This document shows, piece after piece, positions 36,563 to 47,303 of a stretch of DNA of 64,000 bases. Both the position numbers and the translations under genes were made by a program. This stretch comes from ZC4RG30 sp963812195. Lineage in GTDB: Bacteria > Pseudomonadota > Gammaproteobacteria > Steroidobacterales > Steroidobacteraceae. The notes below the pieces were generated by a model. It ran no database searches, had not been told where the DNA came from, and saw nothing but the letters and a program-made list of their open reading frames with translations. The stretch's first letter is position 1. Each line of letters starts with the position of its first letter. The DNA lies in assembly GCA_963812195.1 (NCBI GenBank), contig CAWEUI010000023.1, positions 62,001-126,000 on the forward strand. The letters run 5' to 3'.

Positions 36563-37459
36563 GTGAGAAGGTCGACGGATCTGAAGCACATCAGGACAGC
36601 GGTATTTCCGGTGGCTGGTCGTGGTACGCGATTTCTGCCTGCCACCAAGGCCAGCCCCAAGGAGATGCTCCCGGTGGTCGACAGGCCGTTGATCCAGTAT
36701 GCGGTGGAAGAAGCCCTGGCTGCCGGCGCCGAGCGCCTGGTGTTCATAACGGGCGCGTCCAAGCGTGCCATCGAGGACCACTTCGACGCCGATCATGAGC
36801 TGGAAAGACTGCTCGACTCACAGGGCAAGACCAACCTGGCCGACCAGCTGCGCGGATTGCTGCCGTCCTGGGCCACTTGCATCTACATCCGGCAGCCGGC
36901 GCCACTCGGGCTCGGCCACGCCGTGCTGTGCGCGCGGCCGGCGGTGGGCTACGAGCCGTTCTTCGTGCACCTCGCGGATGACCTGATCGACGCCGAGCAG
37001 CCCTGCCTGAAGCAGATGGCCGAGGTGTACCAGCAGAAGCGCGCCAGTGTGCTGGGGGTCGAGGAAGTGGCGCCCGACGAGACGGACAAGTACGGCATCG
37101 TGAATGCCAATGGGTCGAGGGATCAGCTCGCCGAGATCAGCGCCATTGTCGAGAAGCCCAAACCGGCACAGGCTCCATCCAACCTTGCGGTGGTCGGCCG
37201 CTACGTGCTGACGCCGGGCATCTTCGAATACCTGCAGCACCTCGGCTCGGGCGCCGGTGGGGAAATCCAGCTCACCGACGGCATCGCGGCGCTGATGGGC
37301 GACGAGCCGGTATATGCCTATCGCTTCGCGGGCAAGCGCTACGACTGCGGCAGCAAGCTGGGATACCTGCAGGCCACTGTGGAATTCGGGCTCAAGCACG
37401 GCACGCTGGGTGATTCCTTCCGCAGCTATCTGAAGGACCTGGTCGCCAACGGCATGTAG
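36563..37459 (+). CDS. galU: UTP-glucose-1-phosphate uridylyltransferase GalU
   Basis: 298-residue nucleotidyltransferase making UDP-glucose for envelope polysaccharides and trehalose. AVFPVAGRGTRFLPATKASP then KEMLPVVDRPLIQYAVEEAL contain the signature and catalytic Lys; VFITGASKRAIEDHFD, LGHAVLCA, VHLADDLID, DKYGIV and EIQLTDGI follow. GTG at 36563 is proposed as start because GGAG lies nine bases upstream and the conserved region begins soon after; GTG 36542 is possible. Confidence 0.94.
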   Translation: MRRSTDLKHIRTAVFPVAGRGTRFLPATKASPKEMLPVVDRPLIQYAVEEALAAGAERLVFITGASKRAIEDHFDADHELERLLDSQGKTNLADQLRGLLPSWATCIYIRQPAPLGLGHAVLCARPAVGYEPFFVHLADDLIDAEQPCLKQMAEVYQQKRASVLGVEEVAPDETDKYGIVNANGSRDQLAEISAIVEKPKPAQAPSNLAVVGRYVLTPGIFEYLQHLGSGAGGEIQLTDGIAALMGDEPVYAYRFAGKRYDCGSKLGYLQATVEFGLKHGTLGDSFRSYLKDLVANGM

Positions 37460-37463
37460 CGCC

Positions 37464-38465
37464 TCAGTGATCCCGCCGTGCCCAGTCGTCCCACGGCGAG
37501 GGCATGTGATAGGGCATGGTCAGGAAGTTGGATTCGATCTGCTCGATCGCGCCGTTCTTGATCTTGAACAGTTCCAGCAGATAGAAGGTGTGGGGGCGGT
37601 ACAGCAGTGGCTTGGCCATCGTGCCGTCAGTGAGCCGGAATTCGCCCAGCCGACCCTCCTTGTCGATGAACCCGGCGGCCAGCACCAGACCGCGTTCCTC
37701 GTCCACCAGCGGGAAGCGGCGCGCCCGCAGCCGGTCGTTGTAGCGGTAGTAACCCATCTTGAACTGTTCGGCGCAGCCGAGCTTCGCGACCGGCGTGATC
37801 GTGAACCCGGCATTGTGCGTGGTCTTCACGCCGTTCTCCACCCGCTCGCAGTTCGGCGCGAACCTGGTGTACAGCGTGCCGTCGTTGAGCTGCAGGGTAT
37901 CGAAGTAGCCATTGGCCAGCGCAATCATCTTCGGGCGCGGGCTGCGCTCGCCCGGCGGCAGGATTTCGTTCAGTACCGGCTTGTCCTCGAACTTCTGGTT
38001 CTCGAACTTGATGCCCGAATCGGCCTGCCGCACGACCAGTGTTTCGGCTTCGGCAACCTTGCCGTCAACCACCTTCAGTCGCAGCGTGAACGCAGAGGTG
38101 TCGGTAGTCTCGGTAACGGTGCCGAAGTAGCCCACCTCGCCATTGAGGGTGTCCGCAAAGCGCAGATCGTACTTTCCGAGGGCAGTGATCGTGCCCCACA
38201 GGCCGTCGCCGACCATCAGTGCCACGTTGTTTTCCGTATTGCGCACCCGCGGCGCCCATTGCACGCGCTGCGGATCGCGGGTCTTCAACGCGGCCAGGTA
38301 GTTGTCCAGCACCTTGTACAGATCGGCCCGCGTCACGGTGGGCAGGGCGGCGTTCTGGCGCGGGTCCGGCGTCCAGTCGGCGGCATGGATCGCGGGTGCC
38401 CGCGATGCGAAGGCTGCCAGCAGGAGCATGCTGGCCGTGAGCATATGGCGAGGCTGCAGTTTCAT
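37464..38465 (-). CDS. Secreted protein, probably NTF2-like (SnoaL/DUF8021-type), function unknown
   Basis: Intact 333-residue protein with a signal peptide (MLTASMLLLAAFASRAPAIHA, cleaved near residue 28). The mature part contains two cone-like halves. One has LYKVLDNYLAALKTRDPQRV and VRNTENNVALMVGDGLW, reminiscent of NTF2/SnoaL folds; the other ends with FYLLELFKIKNGAIEQIESN and LTMPYHMPSPWDDW. No catalytic motif is recognised. It is divergent from the DUF3237-VAO-cytochrome set and likely belongs to the same phenolics block. The fold assignment is tentative. Confidence 0.5.
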   Translation of the reverse strand: MKLQPRHMLTASMLLLAAFASRAPAIHAADWTPDPRQNAALPTVTRADLYKVLDNYLAALKTRDPQRVQWAPRVRNTENNVALMVGDGLWGTITALGKYDLRFADTLNGEVGYFGTVTETTDTSAFTLRLKVVDGKVAEAETLVVRQADSGIKFENQKFEDKPVLNEILPPGERSPRPKMIALANGYFDTLQLNDGTLYTRFAPNCERVENGVKTTHNAGFTITPVAKLGCAEQFKMGYYRYNDRLRARRFPLVDEERGLVLAAGFIDKEGRLGEFRLTDGTMAKPLLYRPHTFYLLELFKIKNGAIEQIESNFLTMPYHMPSPWDDWARRDH

Positions 38466-38533
38466 CGCGTGTGGTCCCCGAAGGCCGGCGGTTGGAATGT
38501 TATGCTTGGCCGAATTCTACACAAGGGGCGGTG

Positions 38534-39040
38534 ATGGACCCTGAAGTCTTCTCCACGATGGATCAGCCGCGCTTCGAGTTCGCACTCGAGGTCCGGCTGC
38601 GCTTCACACGCGTAAACCAGATCACCCAGCTGCCCACAGGCGGCGTCCGCAGCGCGGTATACGTGGATTCCGGCGAGTTCTCCGGGCCAAAACTCAAGGG
38701 CAAGGCCGTGCCGGGCTCGGGCGGGGACTACGCGCTGTTCCGTCCCGACGATGTGGCCTGCCTGGACGCGCGCTATCTGTTGCAGGAGGACGATGGCACC
38801 CAGATCATGCTCCGGAACAGGGGCTTCCTGTGGGGCCGCAAGCCGGATGTGATGACCCGCCTGCGCAAGTGGGCTTTTGAAGGCGGGGCACCCGTCGAGC
38901 ATTCCGAGTACTACCTTCGCGCCACGCCGACCTTCGAGACCAGCATCGGCAAGCACGACTGGCTGACCAAGCACATTTTCGTCGGTATCGGTGAACGCAA
39001 GCCGGACGGCAATCTGGTGCGCTATTACAAGGTGACCTGA
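38534..39040 (+). CDS. DUF3237 family protein
   Basis: 168 residues with the DUF3237 pattern: GDYALFRPDDVACLDARYLL, DDGTQIMLRNRGFLWG, and the C-terminal YYLRATPTFETSIGKHDWLT and FVGIGERKPDGNLVRYYKV. The family is a small beta barrel often found with aromatic or lipid catabolic genes; its reaction is unsettled. AAGGGG precedes the ATG at 38534. One base separates it from the VAO-type gene, so they share a transcript. Confidence 0.75.
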   Translation: MDPEVFSTMDQPRFEFALEVRLRFTRVNQITQLPTGGVRSAVYVDSGEFSGPKLKGKAVPGSGGDYALFRPDDVACLDARYLLQEDDGTQIMLRNRGFLWGRKPDVMTRLRKWAFEGGAPVEHSEYYLRATPTFETSIGKHDWLTKHIFVGIGERKPDGNLVRYYKVT

Positions 39041-39041
39041 T

Positions 39042-40616
39042 ATGAAGCTGATGCTGCCACCGGGCCTTTCATCCGGCCAGTTCGATGCGGCGCTGAAAGA
39101 CTTCGGCGCTGCGATTGGCGATGAGTGGGTGCTGCACACCGATCTGGATCGTGACACCTACCTGGACCACTTCGCCGTGGATGAGGCCGCGCATGCGCCA
39201 TCTGCGGCGCTGGCACCGCTGACCACGGCCGAGGTGCAGGAAATACTGCGTATCGCCAACAAGCACAAGGTGCCGCTGTGGCCGATCAGCCGCGGCAAGA
39301 ACTTCGGCTATGGCGGGTCCGCGCCGCGCCTGAAGGGTTCGGTGGTGCTCGATCTGTCGCGCATGCGCAAGATCGAATTCGACGAGGCCAACGGCGTGGC
39401 GCTGGTTGAGCCGGGCGTGGGCTTCTACGACCTGTACGACTACATCCAGCAGCACAAGCTGCCGTTCTGGACCTCGGTGCCGGGCAACAGCTGGGGATCG
39501 GTGCTGGGCAACGCGCTGGATCGCGGCGTGGGTTACACCACCTACGGCGAGCACACCGCCAAGTTGTGCGGCCTGGAAGTGGTGATGCCCGATGGCGAGA
39601 TTGCTGCGCACCGGCATGGGCGCCATGACGGACTCGCCGACGTGGAACCTCTACAAGTACGGATTCGGTCCCTCCTGGGACCAGATGTTCGTGCAGTCCA
39701 ACTACGGCGTGGTCACCAAGGCCGGCGTGTGGTTGATGCCGGCCCCGGAATCGATGATCGGCCTGAACCTGGAGCTGGACAAGCCGGACGACCTGGCGAT
39801 GGGCCGTGGATGTGATCGCCGGCATGCGCCGCGATGGCCTGCTGCAGCAGTCCCCGTCCATCGGCTCCTGGCTGCGCGGTGCGGCGGTGCTCACCACCCG
39901 CAAGGAGTGGTACGACAAGCCCGGTGCGTTGCCGGACGACGTCATCGCCGCGATCCGCAAGCGCTTCAACATCGGCTGGTGGTCCATAGCGTTGCGCCTG
40001 TACGGCTATGAGGACCGTGAACGAAGCCTCCGCAAAGATCATCCAGGCGCAGTTTGCCAAACAGACGAAGACGCCAATGACGATCACGCGCTGGAAGCAG
40101 GGCGAGCCGCTCGAATCCGGCGCCGGGTGACGCGGCTTTCGCCGGTGTGCCGATCACCTTTCCGCTGGCAAACGCTGCCTGGCACGGCGGTCGCGGCGGC
40201 GCACCTGGGCTTTTCGCCGGTGCTGCCGGCCAACGGCAAGATCGCGCCTGGAGCAGTTCCATCGCACCTACGATCGCTACAAGGAATTCGGCATGGACTA
40301 CCATGGCTCGTTCGCGATGGGCGAGCGCTACATCATCAACGTGAATCAGGTGCTGTTCAACAAGGACGACCCGGACATGGTGGCGCGGGTCGGCAAGTTC
40401 TTCCGGGCGCTGGTCTCCGATGCCACCGACATGCACTACGGCGAGTACCGCACGCATATCGACTACATGGACCTGGTCGCCAGCACCTATGATTTCAACG
40501 ATCACGCACTGCGGCGCGCCAACGAGACGATCAAGGACGCGCTGGATCCCAATGGCATGCTCGCGCCGGGCAAGAGCGGGATCTGGCCGAAGCGTTACCG
40601 GGACCAGCGCGCATGA
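39042..40616 (+). CDS. VAO/PCMH-type FAD-linked phenol oxidase or dehydrogenase, about five frameshifts
   Basis: Flavoprotein of the vanillyl-alcohol oxidase / 4-cresol dehydrogenase family, which oxidises para-alkylphenols through a quinone methide. The FAD domain shows VPLWPISRGKNFGYGGSAPR, VVLDLSRMRKI, LVEPGVGFYDLYDYIQ and GNSWGSVLGNALDRGVGYT; the C-terminal part has MDYHGSFAMGERYIINVN and LDPNGMLAPGKSGIWPKRY. The frame jumps near 39603, 39803, 40020, 40190 and 40250, each repaired by removing one base, giving about 522 residues. A small cytochrome c gene overlaps its end, which favours a dehydrogenase handing electrons to cytochrome (as in 4-cresol dehydrogenase or eugenol hydroxylase) over an oxidase. 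Substrate not determined. Confidence 0.75.
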
Positions 40617-40999
40617 GCACTCACTACCTCAAGCCTGCGCTGGTATGCGCCGCGCTGACGCTGATGGCCGGCTGCGGCAAGTCTGCGGCTCCCGAGGCAA
40701 CGGCCATGCCGGCCGCGCCGCATGTCGCTGCCGCCGATGTGCATCTGGACGGCAAGGAGCTGTACCGGACGCGATGCGGCATGTGCCACCAGGGCATCGG
40801 CATGGCGGTGTCGCTGTTGTCGCGACGTCCCGGTGATACCAGCAAGGGGCTGCTGGAGAATCGCGACAATCTCACTGTGGATTTCGTGGTGACCGCGGCG
40901 CGGACCGGCATCGGCAACATGCCGCGCATTCCGCGCGGGGAAGTCAGCGATCCGGAGTTGCAGGCGATTGCCAGGTATCTGTCCGGAGACAAGCCGTGA
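40613..40999 (+). CDS. Lipoprotein c-type cytochrome
   Basis: 128 residues with a lipoprotein signal (CAALTLMAGC, lipid Cys near residue 21) and one haem-binding CGMCH at about residues 55-59; the methionine in GIGNMPRIPRGE is the likely sixth ligand. It is the expected electron acceptor of the preceding VAO-type flavoprotein, comparable to the cytochrome subunit of 4-cresol dehydrogenase, but tethered to a membrane. Start and stop overlap neighbours by 4 bases (ATGA and GTGA). Confidence 0.85.
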   Translation: MSTHYLKPALVCAALTLMAGCGKSAAPEATAMPAAPHVAAADVHLDGKELYRTRCGMCHQGIGMAVSLLSRRPGDTSKGLLENRDNLTVDFVVTAARTGIGNMPRIPRGEVSDPELQAIARYLSGDKP

Positions 41000-41403
41000 G
41001 TGTGGCAGGCACCACGCGGCGCGATGTGCTGGCGGGAGCCGTGCTGCTGCTTGCCGGTGGCGCGTTGCCGGTGCGGGACGGGATCGCCCGGGCCGGAGCC
41101 CCGAAGGCTGTTGCCGCAGGGCACACGATACTGCTGCGCGATCGGCGCTTTGCCCTGCCGGACGGTGTGCAGCAGCGCCTGACCGGAAGCGGCGCGCGCC
41201 AGCTTGTGCTGGAGGCGGACCCGGTGCGCCAGTGGCGCGGTGCGGATGCGCAGCTGCTGGCTGCTCGCACGACCCGCCTGGTGGGCGTCACGCGCTGGCC
41301 GGAGTTCCTGATGGTGCGTGGGCTGGCCGAGGAATCCGGGCGCCGTGTGCGCCATCAGCAGATCGATGCCGCAAGCGGCGCGCTGATCTGGCTGATCGAC
41401 TGA
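40996..41403 (+). CDS. Tat-signal hypothetical protein, 135 residues
   Basis: Begins with GTG overlapping the cytochrome stop. The N-terminus has a twin-arginine signal (TTRRDVLAGAVLLLAGG) and cleavage near residue 33. The mature part of about 100 residues is rich in Arg and Leu (ILLRDRRFALPDGVQQRL, RLVGVTRWPEFLMVRG) and ends in ALIWLID. No family is recognised and no metal-binding motif is obvious. Operon position suggests an accessory protein for the flavoprotein-cytochrome pair, for example in assembly or export; this is inference. Confidence 0.65.
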   Translation: MSVAGTTRRDVLAGAVLLLAGGALPVRDGIARAGAPKAVAAGHTILLRDRRFALPDGVQQRLTGSGARQLVLEADPVRQWRGADAQLLAARTTRLVGVTRWPEFLMVRGLAEESGRRVRHQQIDAASGALIWLID

Positions 41404-41433
41404 GCATTGGCTGAAAAATCCGGGGGGTGGATC

Positions 41434-42930
41434 GTGAGCAGTCGTGGTGCGATGGGCCCGCTGGCGGCGGGCATGCTGTTGTTGCTGGGCGGGGTCGTGT
41501 CGGCCGAAGCCGCAGATGCCTCGGGTGCGGCCTGCGATGCGCTGGCTGGAAACACGTCTTTCGCGCAGACCGAGATCCTGAGCGCTACCTGGTTCGAGTC
41601 CAGCGACGCTCTGCCGGCCAACTGCGACATCAAGGCGGTGATCCGCCCGGAGAAGGGTTCCGAGATCGGTGTCGTATACCGGCTGCCTCAACACTGGAAC
41701 GGCAAATTGCTGGCGCTGGGCGGTGGCGGCTGGATGGGCAACGTGACGTTGCAGGCGGCGCGGGAGGGCCTGATGAAAGGCTACGCGACCCTGCAGACCG
41801 ACGCCGGTCATGCCAATGGCACGGTGTTCGATGCCTCGGCCTGGGCGGTGAATCCGGACGGCAGTGCCAACCGGCCCCCGATCATCGATTTCTCGTACCG
41901 CGCAATCCATCTGATGACCGAGCGCGGCAAACAGCTCATCGCCGCCTACTACGGCAGGCACGCGGATCGTGCCTACTACCAGGGTTGCAGCACGGGTGGG
42001 CGCATGGGGTTGATGGAGGCGCAGCGATTCCCTGACGACTTCGACGGCATCATTGCCGGCGCCCCCGTTTACACGCTTCAGACCCAGACCAGCCAGCAAC
42101 TGCGTTCGGAGGCTTTCGAAGCACCCGGAGCGCGACTGGTACCCGATCAGCTCACGCTGCTGCACAACGCCGTACTGGCCGCGTGCGATGCCGCGGACGG
42201 CGCGGCAGACGGGGTGCTGCGCGATCCGCGCGCCTGCAAGTTCGATCCGGGAGTCCTGCAATGCAAGGCCGGGCAGCAGCCGGGTGCGAGTTGTCTCAGC
42301 GCGGCCCAGGTGCAGGCGGTTCGCACGGTCTACGCCGGGCAGACGGCCAGCGACGGGTCGATCGCGGCCTATCCGCTGGAGCGCGGCGGCGAGACGGGGT
42401 GGTCGCGTTTCGTGCCCGCAGCGGGTCCCGGCGATCCGGGTTCGAACAGCGGCGGCTTGTACGCCTTGCGCGGGCCATTGCTCGGCGATCCGGAGTTCGA
42501 TCTGTCGAAGTTCACGCCGGATGACGTGGCCAAGGTGCGCTCCAGCTGGATGGCCGGCGTCTATGAGGCCGCGAATCCGGATATCTCGGCGTTCGTGGGT
42601 CATGGCGGCAAGCTGATTCTCTACCACGGCTTCAGCGACCCGGGTCCCGGCCCGCGGGGCACCATCGATTACTTCGAGGCGGCCATGAAGAAAACGCCGC
42701 GCGCGGGCGATGCCATGCGCCTGCTGATCGAGCCGGGCATGGGACACTGCCGGGGCGGTGATGGGCCGGATCAGGTGCAATGGCTGTCCGCGCTGGAAAA
42801 CTGGATAGAGAAGGGCATGGCGCCGGACGAGCTGCCCGCCACCAAGGCCGATTCGAAGCTGGCATGGCATGTCTGCGCCTGGCCGAAACTGCCGACCGGG
42901 CAGCCGGGCGGCGGCTACGCCTGCAAGTAG
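41434..42930 (+). CDS. Tannase/feruloyl esterase family hydrolase, secreted
   Basis: 498-residue secreted alpha/beta hydrolase that splits esters of phenolic acids such as ferulate or gallate. Signal peptide GPLAAGMLLLLGGVVSAEA; nucleophile Ser in QGCSTGGRMGL; Asp in YHGFSDPGPGP; His in EPGMGHCRGG. The Cys before the Ser and after the His form the CS-D-HC disulfide arrangement of the tannase family. GTG 41434 follows GGGGGGTGG and is taken as start; ATG 41452 is possible. It ends the plus-strand phenolics operon, and its released acids would feed the vanillate/protocatechuate route at 2.7-8.4 kb. Confidence 0.88.
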   Translation: MSSRGAMGPLAAGMLLLLGGVVSAEAADASGAACDALAGNTSFAQTEILSATWFESSDALPANCDIKAVIRPEKGSEIGVVYRLPQHWNGKLLALGGGGWMGNVTLQAAREGLMKGYATLQTDAGHANGTVFDASAWAVNPDGSANRPPIIDFSYRAIHLMTERGKQLIAAYYGRHADRAYYQGCSTGGRMGLMEAQRFPDDFDGIIAGAPVYTLQTQTSQQLRSEAFEAPGARLVPDQLTLLHNAVLAACDAADGAADGVLRDPRACKFDPGVLQCKAGQQPGASCLSAAQVQAVRTVYAGQTASDGSIAAYPLERGGETGWSRFVPAAGPGDPGSNSGGLYALRGPLLGDPEFDLSKFTPDDVAKVRSSWMAGVYEAANPDISAFVGHGGKLILYHGFSDPGPGPRGTIDYFEAAMKKTPRAGDAMRLLIEPGMGHCRGGDGPDQVQWLSALENWIEKGMAPDELPATKADSKLAWHVCAWPKLPTGQPGGGYACK

Positions 42931-42949
42931 CCCCGGCGCCGGAATTTGC

Positions 42950-43648
42950 TCAGGAGCGGAACAGGCGTGTGTACTGCGTTTCGTGCCAGCAGCTTGCCAT
43001 CATGGCCTGTGGCGCGGTGCTGCCGATGTCCTCATCCTGCATCCCGGCCGCCGCCGTGACGAGCTGGGGAATGCGCAGGCGTATCTGCTCCAGCGCGCGC
43101 TGGCCATCGCTCTGTCCCAGCGGAATCAGTTTGACCGCCGCCAGCACCTGGTTCTCGGCCCAGGCCCACAGGTAGGCCACCGCCGTATCGCGCGCTGCGG
43201 CGCCGGCCGCGGTCGCCGCCAGCGCGAACAGGGCCGCATAGCTGGTGGCCGGATCGCGCAGCCAGGGTTCGGCGGCGGCGATGCCGAAGCCGCACAGCAC
43301 CTTGGCCAGGGCCTGACCCATGTGGCGTTCCTCGGCACGGGCCTCGCTGCTCTCGCGTGAAGCCACCAGCTCGCCGGAAAGACGGCGCGCGCGCGGCGCG
43401 TCGCCTGCCTGCCACGCGGCGTGCAGGCGCAGCAGCAGCGGCACATCGAGTGTGGCAATGCTGTGCCCGGCCACCCCCATGATCCACGACGCGGCATCGT
43501 CTCGGTCGCCGATCCATCCGCGTTCGACGGCGTACTCCAGCCCCTGGGAGAAATTGAAGGCCCCGACTGGCAGCGCCGGGCTCGCCAGCTGCAGCAGTCG
43601 CAGCAGCGCCAGCGGCTCAGCCGTGCAGGTGCGGCTGGTGTCCGTCAT
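42950..43648 (-). CDS. ureF: Urease accessory protein UreF
   Basis: 232-residue all-helical chaperone that, with UreD and UreG, delivers nickel and CO2 to apo-urease. LLRLLQLASPALPVGAFNFS and QGLEYAVERGWI open the family core, followed by RRLSGELVASRESSEARAEE and the C-terminal LIPLGQSDGQRALEQI. The ATG at 43648 overlaps the ureE end by 32 bases; it is the only start giving the full first helix. Last gene of the minus-strand urea operon, convergent with the tannase gene. Confidence 0.92.
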   Translation of the reverse strand: MTDTSRTCTAEPLALLRLLQLASPALPVGAFNFSQGLEYAVERGWIGDRDDAASWIMGVAGHSIATLDVPLLLRLHAAWQAGDAPRARRLSGELVASRESSEARAEERHMGQALAKVLCGFGIAAAEPWLRDPATSYAALFALAATAAGAAARDTAVAYLWAWAENQVLAAVKLIPLGQSDGQRALEQIRLRIPQLVTAAAGMQDEDIGSTAPQAMMASCWHETQYTRLFRS

Positions 43649-44099
43649 GATGGCCGTGCGAGTGGGCGTGCTCCTGCGCATAGGCACCGGCCTCCGGCTC
43701 GAAGGGCAGCACGTCGGCTTGCACCTTCAGCCCCAGCCCGCGCAGCATGTCGTCCAGCACGTGGTCGCGCAGATAACGCAATGAGTCCGCGGTGATCTGC
43801 ACGGCGACGTGCCGGTTGCCCAGGTGGTAGGCGGCGCGCGCCAGCGTCCGCGCGTCGGCATCGCGCACGATGGAGACCTGCTCCGGTGCCGCAATGACTT
43901 CCACCAGCCTGCCGTCGCTGACCTGCAGCCGATCGCCGCCACGCAGCACCGTGCCTCGCGGCAGCATCAAGCCGACTTCCTCACCCGTGTCGAGCACCGC
44001 CAGCAGCCGGCTGCGCTGTCGCAGCTCGAAGGGCAGCACCAGTCTCGCCGCAGTCCGGCCCTGCCCGTAAGCCTTGCTCGATATCGTGACGTCTGGCAT
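43617..44099 (-). CDS. ureE: Urease accessory protein UreE
   Basis: 160-residue nickel metallochaperone. N-terminal domain with VLPFELRQRSRLLAVLDTGE and GLMLPRGTVLRGGD, C-terminal metal domain with AYHLGNRHVAVQI and the strictly conserved His, LRYLRDHVLDDMLRGLGL, and a histidine-rich tail (EHAHSHGHHDGHQPHLHG) that binds extra nickel. Lies 20 bases after ureC. Intact. Confidence 0.94.
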   Translation of the reverse strand: MPDVTISSKAYGQGRTAARLVLPFELRQRSRLLAVLDTGEEVGLMLPRGTVLRGGDRLQVSDGRLVEVIAAPEQVSIVRDADARTLARAAYHLGNRHVAVQITADSLRYLRDHVLDDMLRGLGLKVQADVLPFEPEAGAYAQEHAHSHGHHDGHQPHLHG

Positions 44100-44119
44100 G
44101 TGCGCCCCGTTGGTCGTCG

Positions 44120-45832
<1,713 letters not shown>

Positions 45833-45836
<4 letters not shown>

Positions 45837-46155
45837 GGCAGTTCTCGATGCCCATCACCTTGCCCTGGAAGCCGTACACCTGGCCGCTGCCGGCCAGCGC
45901 CACCAGCGCGACCTCGCGCGCCTGGCCCGGTTCGAAGCGCACCGCCGTGCCGGCCGGGATATCCAGCCGAAAACCGCGGGCCCGGGCGCGATCGAATCCA
46001 GCGCCGCGTTGGTCTCGAAGAAATGGTAGTGCGAGCCCACCTGGATCGGCCGGTCGCCGGTGTTGGCAACGCTCAGCTGCGACGCGTTCGCGCCCGGCAT
46101 TGAGCTCGATGGTGCCGTCGGCGGGCAGCAGTTCTCCGGGTATGAGGCCGCTCAT
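45833..46155 (-). CDS. ureB: Urease subunit beta UreB, three indels
   Basis: Structural subunit of about 107 residues after correction. MSGLIPGELLPADGTIELNA, then (after an extra base near 46100) NTGDRPIQVGSHYHFFETNA, then (after a lost T near 46003) GFRLDIPAGTAVRFEPGQ and VYGFQGKVMG; a lost C near 45850 restores the end HRELP and a stop that overlaps the ureC ATG. Two of the three events are deletions in short homopolymers. 10 bases separate it from ureA. Confidence 0.88.
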
Positions 46156-46165
46156 TGCCGCTCCT

Positions 46166-46468
46166 TCAGGTGATCGGGTCATGCACGGTGACCAGCTTGG
46201 TGCCGTCAGGGAAGGTGGCTTCCACCTGCACCTCCGGAATCATTTCCGCCACGCCATCCATCACGTCGTCGCGGGTCAGCAGCGTGGTGCCGTAGGACAT
46301 CAGCTCGGCCACGGTGCGGCCGTCGCGCGCTCCTTCCATGATGGCTGCGCTGATGTACGCGATGGCTTCGGGATAGTTCAGTTTCACGCCACGCGCCTTG
46401 CGCCGTTCGGCCAGCAGGGCGGCGGTGAACAGCAGCAGTTTGTCCTTCTCGCGCGGTGTCAGATCCAT
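46166..46468 (-). CDS. ureA: Urease subunit gamma UreA
   Basis: Intact 100-residue small subunit. MDLTPREKDKLLLFTAALLA, KARGVKLNYPEAIAYISAAI, EGARDGRTVAELM and VMDGVAEMIPEVQVEATFPD are the standard UreA blocks. It lies 13 bases after ureD and 10 bases before ureB, so all three structural genes are separate, unlike the fused forms of Helicobacter. Confidence 0.97.
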   Translation of the reverse strand: MDLTPREKDKLLLFTAALLAERRKARGVKLNYPEAIAYISAAIMEGARDGRTVAELMSYGTTLLTRDDVMDGVAEMIPEVQVEATFPDGTKLVTVHDPIT

Positions 46469-46481
46469 GTCTTGGATTCGC

Positions 46482-47303
46482 TCAGGTGGCCCAGATGCGT
46501 GGCGCCACCGCCGGGCACCCCAGCAACGATTCGCGCAGGTGCAGCCGCAGGCTCGTGAACAGCTTCCTCAGGGCCTCGGCCTCGGGAGCCAGCGCGCGGC
46601 ATACCAGCACCTCATCCACCACGGACATGGCATGGCGCACTCCGGGTGCTTCGAGCGCCCGCAGGGCCGCAAGGTCCAGGGCGCGTGCCGGATACATCAG
46701 CAGGGTGCCCATGGCTTGCTGACCCTGCAGTCCCCAGGCAGCGGCCAGCGCCTGGCTGCCACCGGACAGACGCAGCCGGTCGAGCAGCAGCGGCTGGCCG
46801 TCCCGGTACAGCAGGAAGTCCTGCAGCAATTCGCCGGTGGCGAAGAATTCCCCGTTGGCGGGACGGCCGAGGCAGGCGATCTCCCAGCCCAGGAAGCGCG
46901 GCGCGGCGCCGGTCAGATCCACCCGCGTGAGGCTGTGCGCCCTGGCGCCCTCGAAGGCAATGAGCTCCTGGGGCAGCCATTCCAGCGCGCCATCGCATAC
47001 CGAGAGCTGCTGGGTGAGGGCGGCGCGTGGATGTGGCCCGGCCCGGTAGAAGCGCGTGGCAGCGGGCGTGGTGAGCAGTGCGTGGGCCTGCGATTGGACC
47101 GCTGCCGCCAGCGCCACATGATCGCCGCCCACGATACCGCCCGGTGGATGCACCAGATAGACATGGCAGATGCCGCCTTCCGGATAGAACGGGCGCTGTA
47201 CGACCAGTGGGCCGACGTGCCGTCGTTCTGCGAGGACGGTTCGCGCGCCATTGTGGCGGAAGGCGAGCTCCAGCCGCGCCTGCCAGGATTTGTCTGGATT
47301 CAT
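46482..47303 (-). CDS. ureD: Urease accessory protein UreD (UreH)
   Basis: 273-residue scaffold protein that binds apo-urease and the UreF-UreG complex. RHNGARTVLAERRHVGPLVV and QRPFYPEGGICHVYLVHPPG are the signature, followed by GGIVGGDHV, LTTPAATRFYRA and the C-terminal HLRESLLGCPAVAPRIWAT. Start codon overlaps the urtE stop by 4 bases (ATGA), directly joining transporter and enzyme genes in one operon. Confidence 0.95.
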   Translation of the reverse strand: MNPDKSWQARLELAFRHNGARTVLAERRHVGPLVVQRPFYPEGGICHVYLVHPPGGIVGGDHVALAAAVQSQAHALLTTPAATRFYRAGPHPRAALTQQLSVCDGALEWLPQELIAFEGARAHSLTRVDLTGAAPRFLGWEIACLGRPANGEFFATGELLQDFLLYRDGQPLLLDRLRLSGGSQALAAAWGLQGQQAMGTLLMYPARALDLAALRALEAPGVRHAMSVVDEVLVCRALAPEAEALRKLFTSLRLHLRESLLGCPAVAPRIWAT

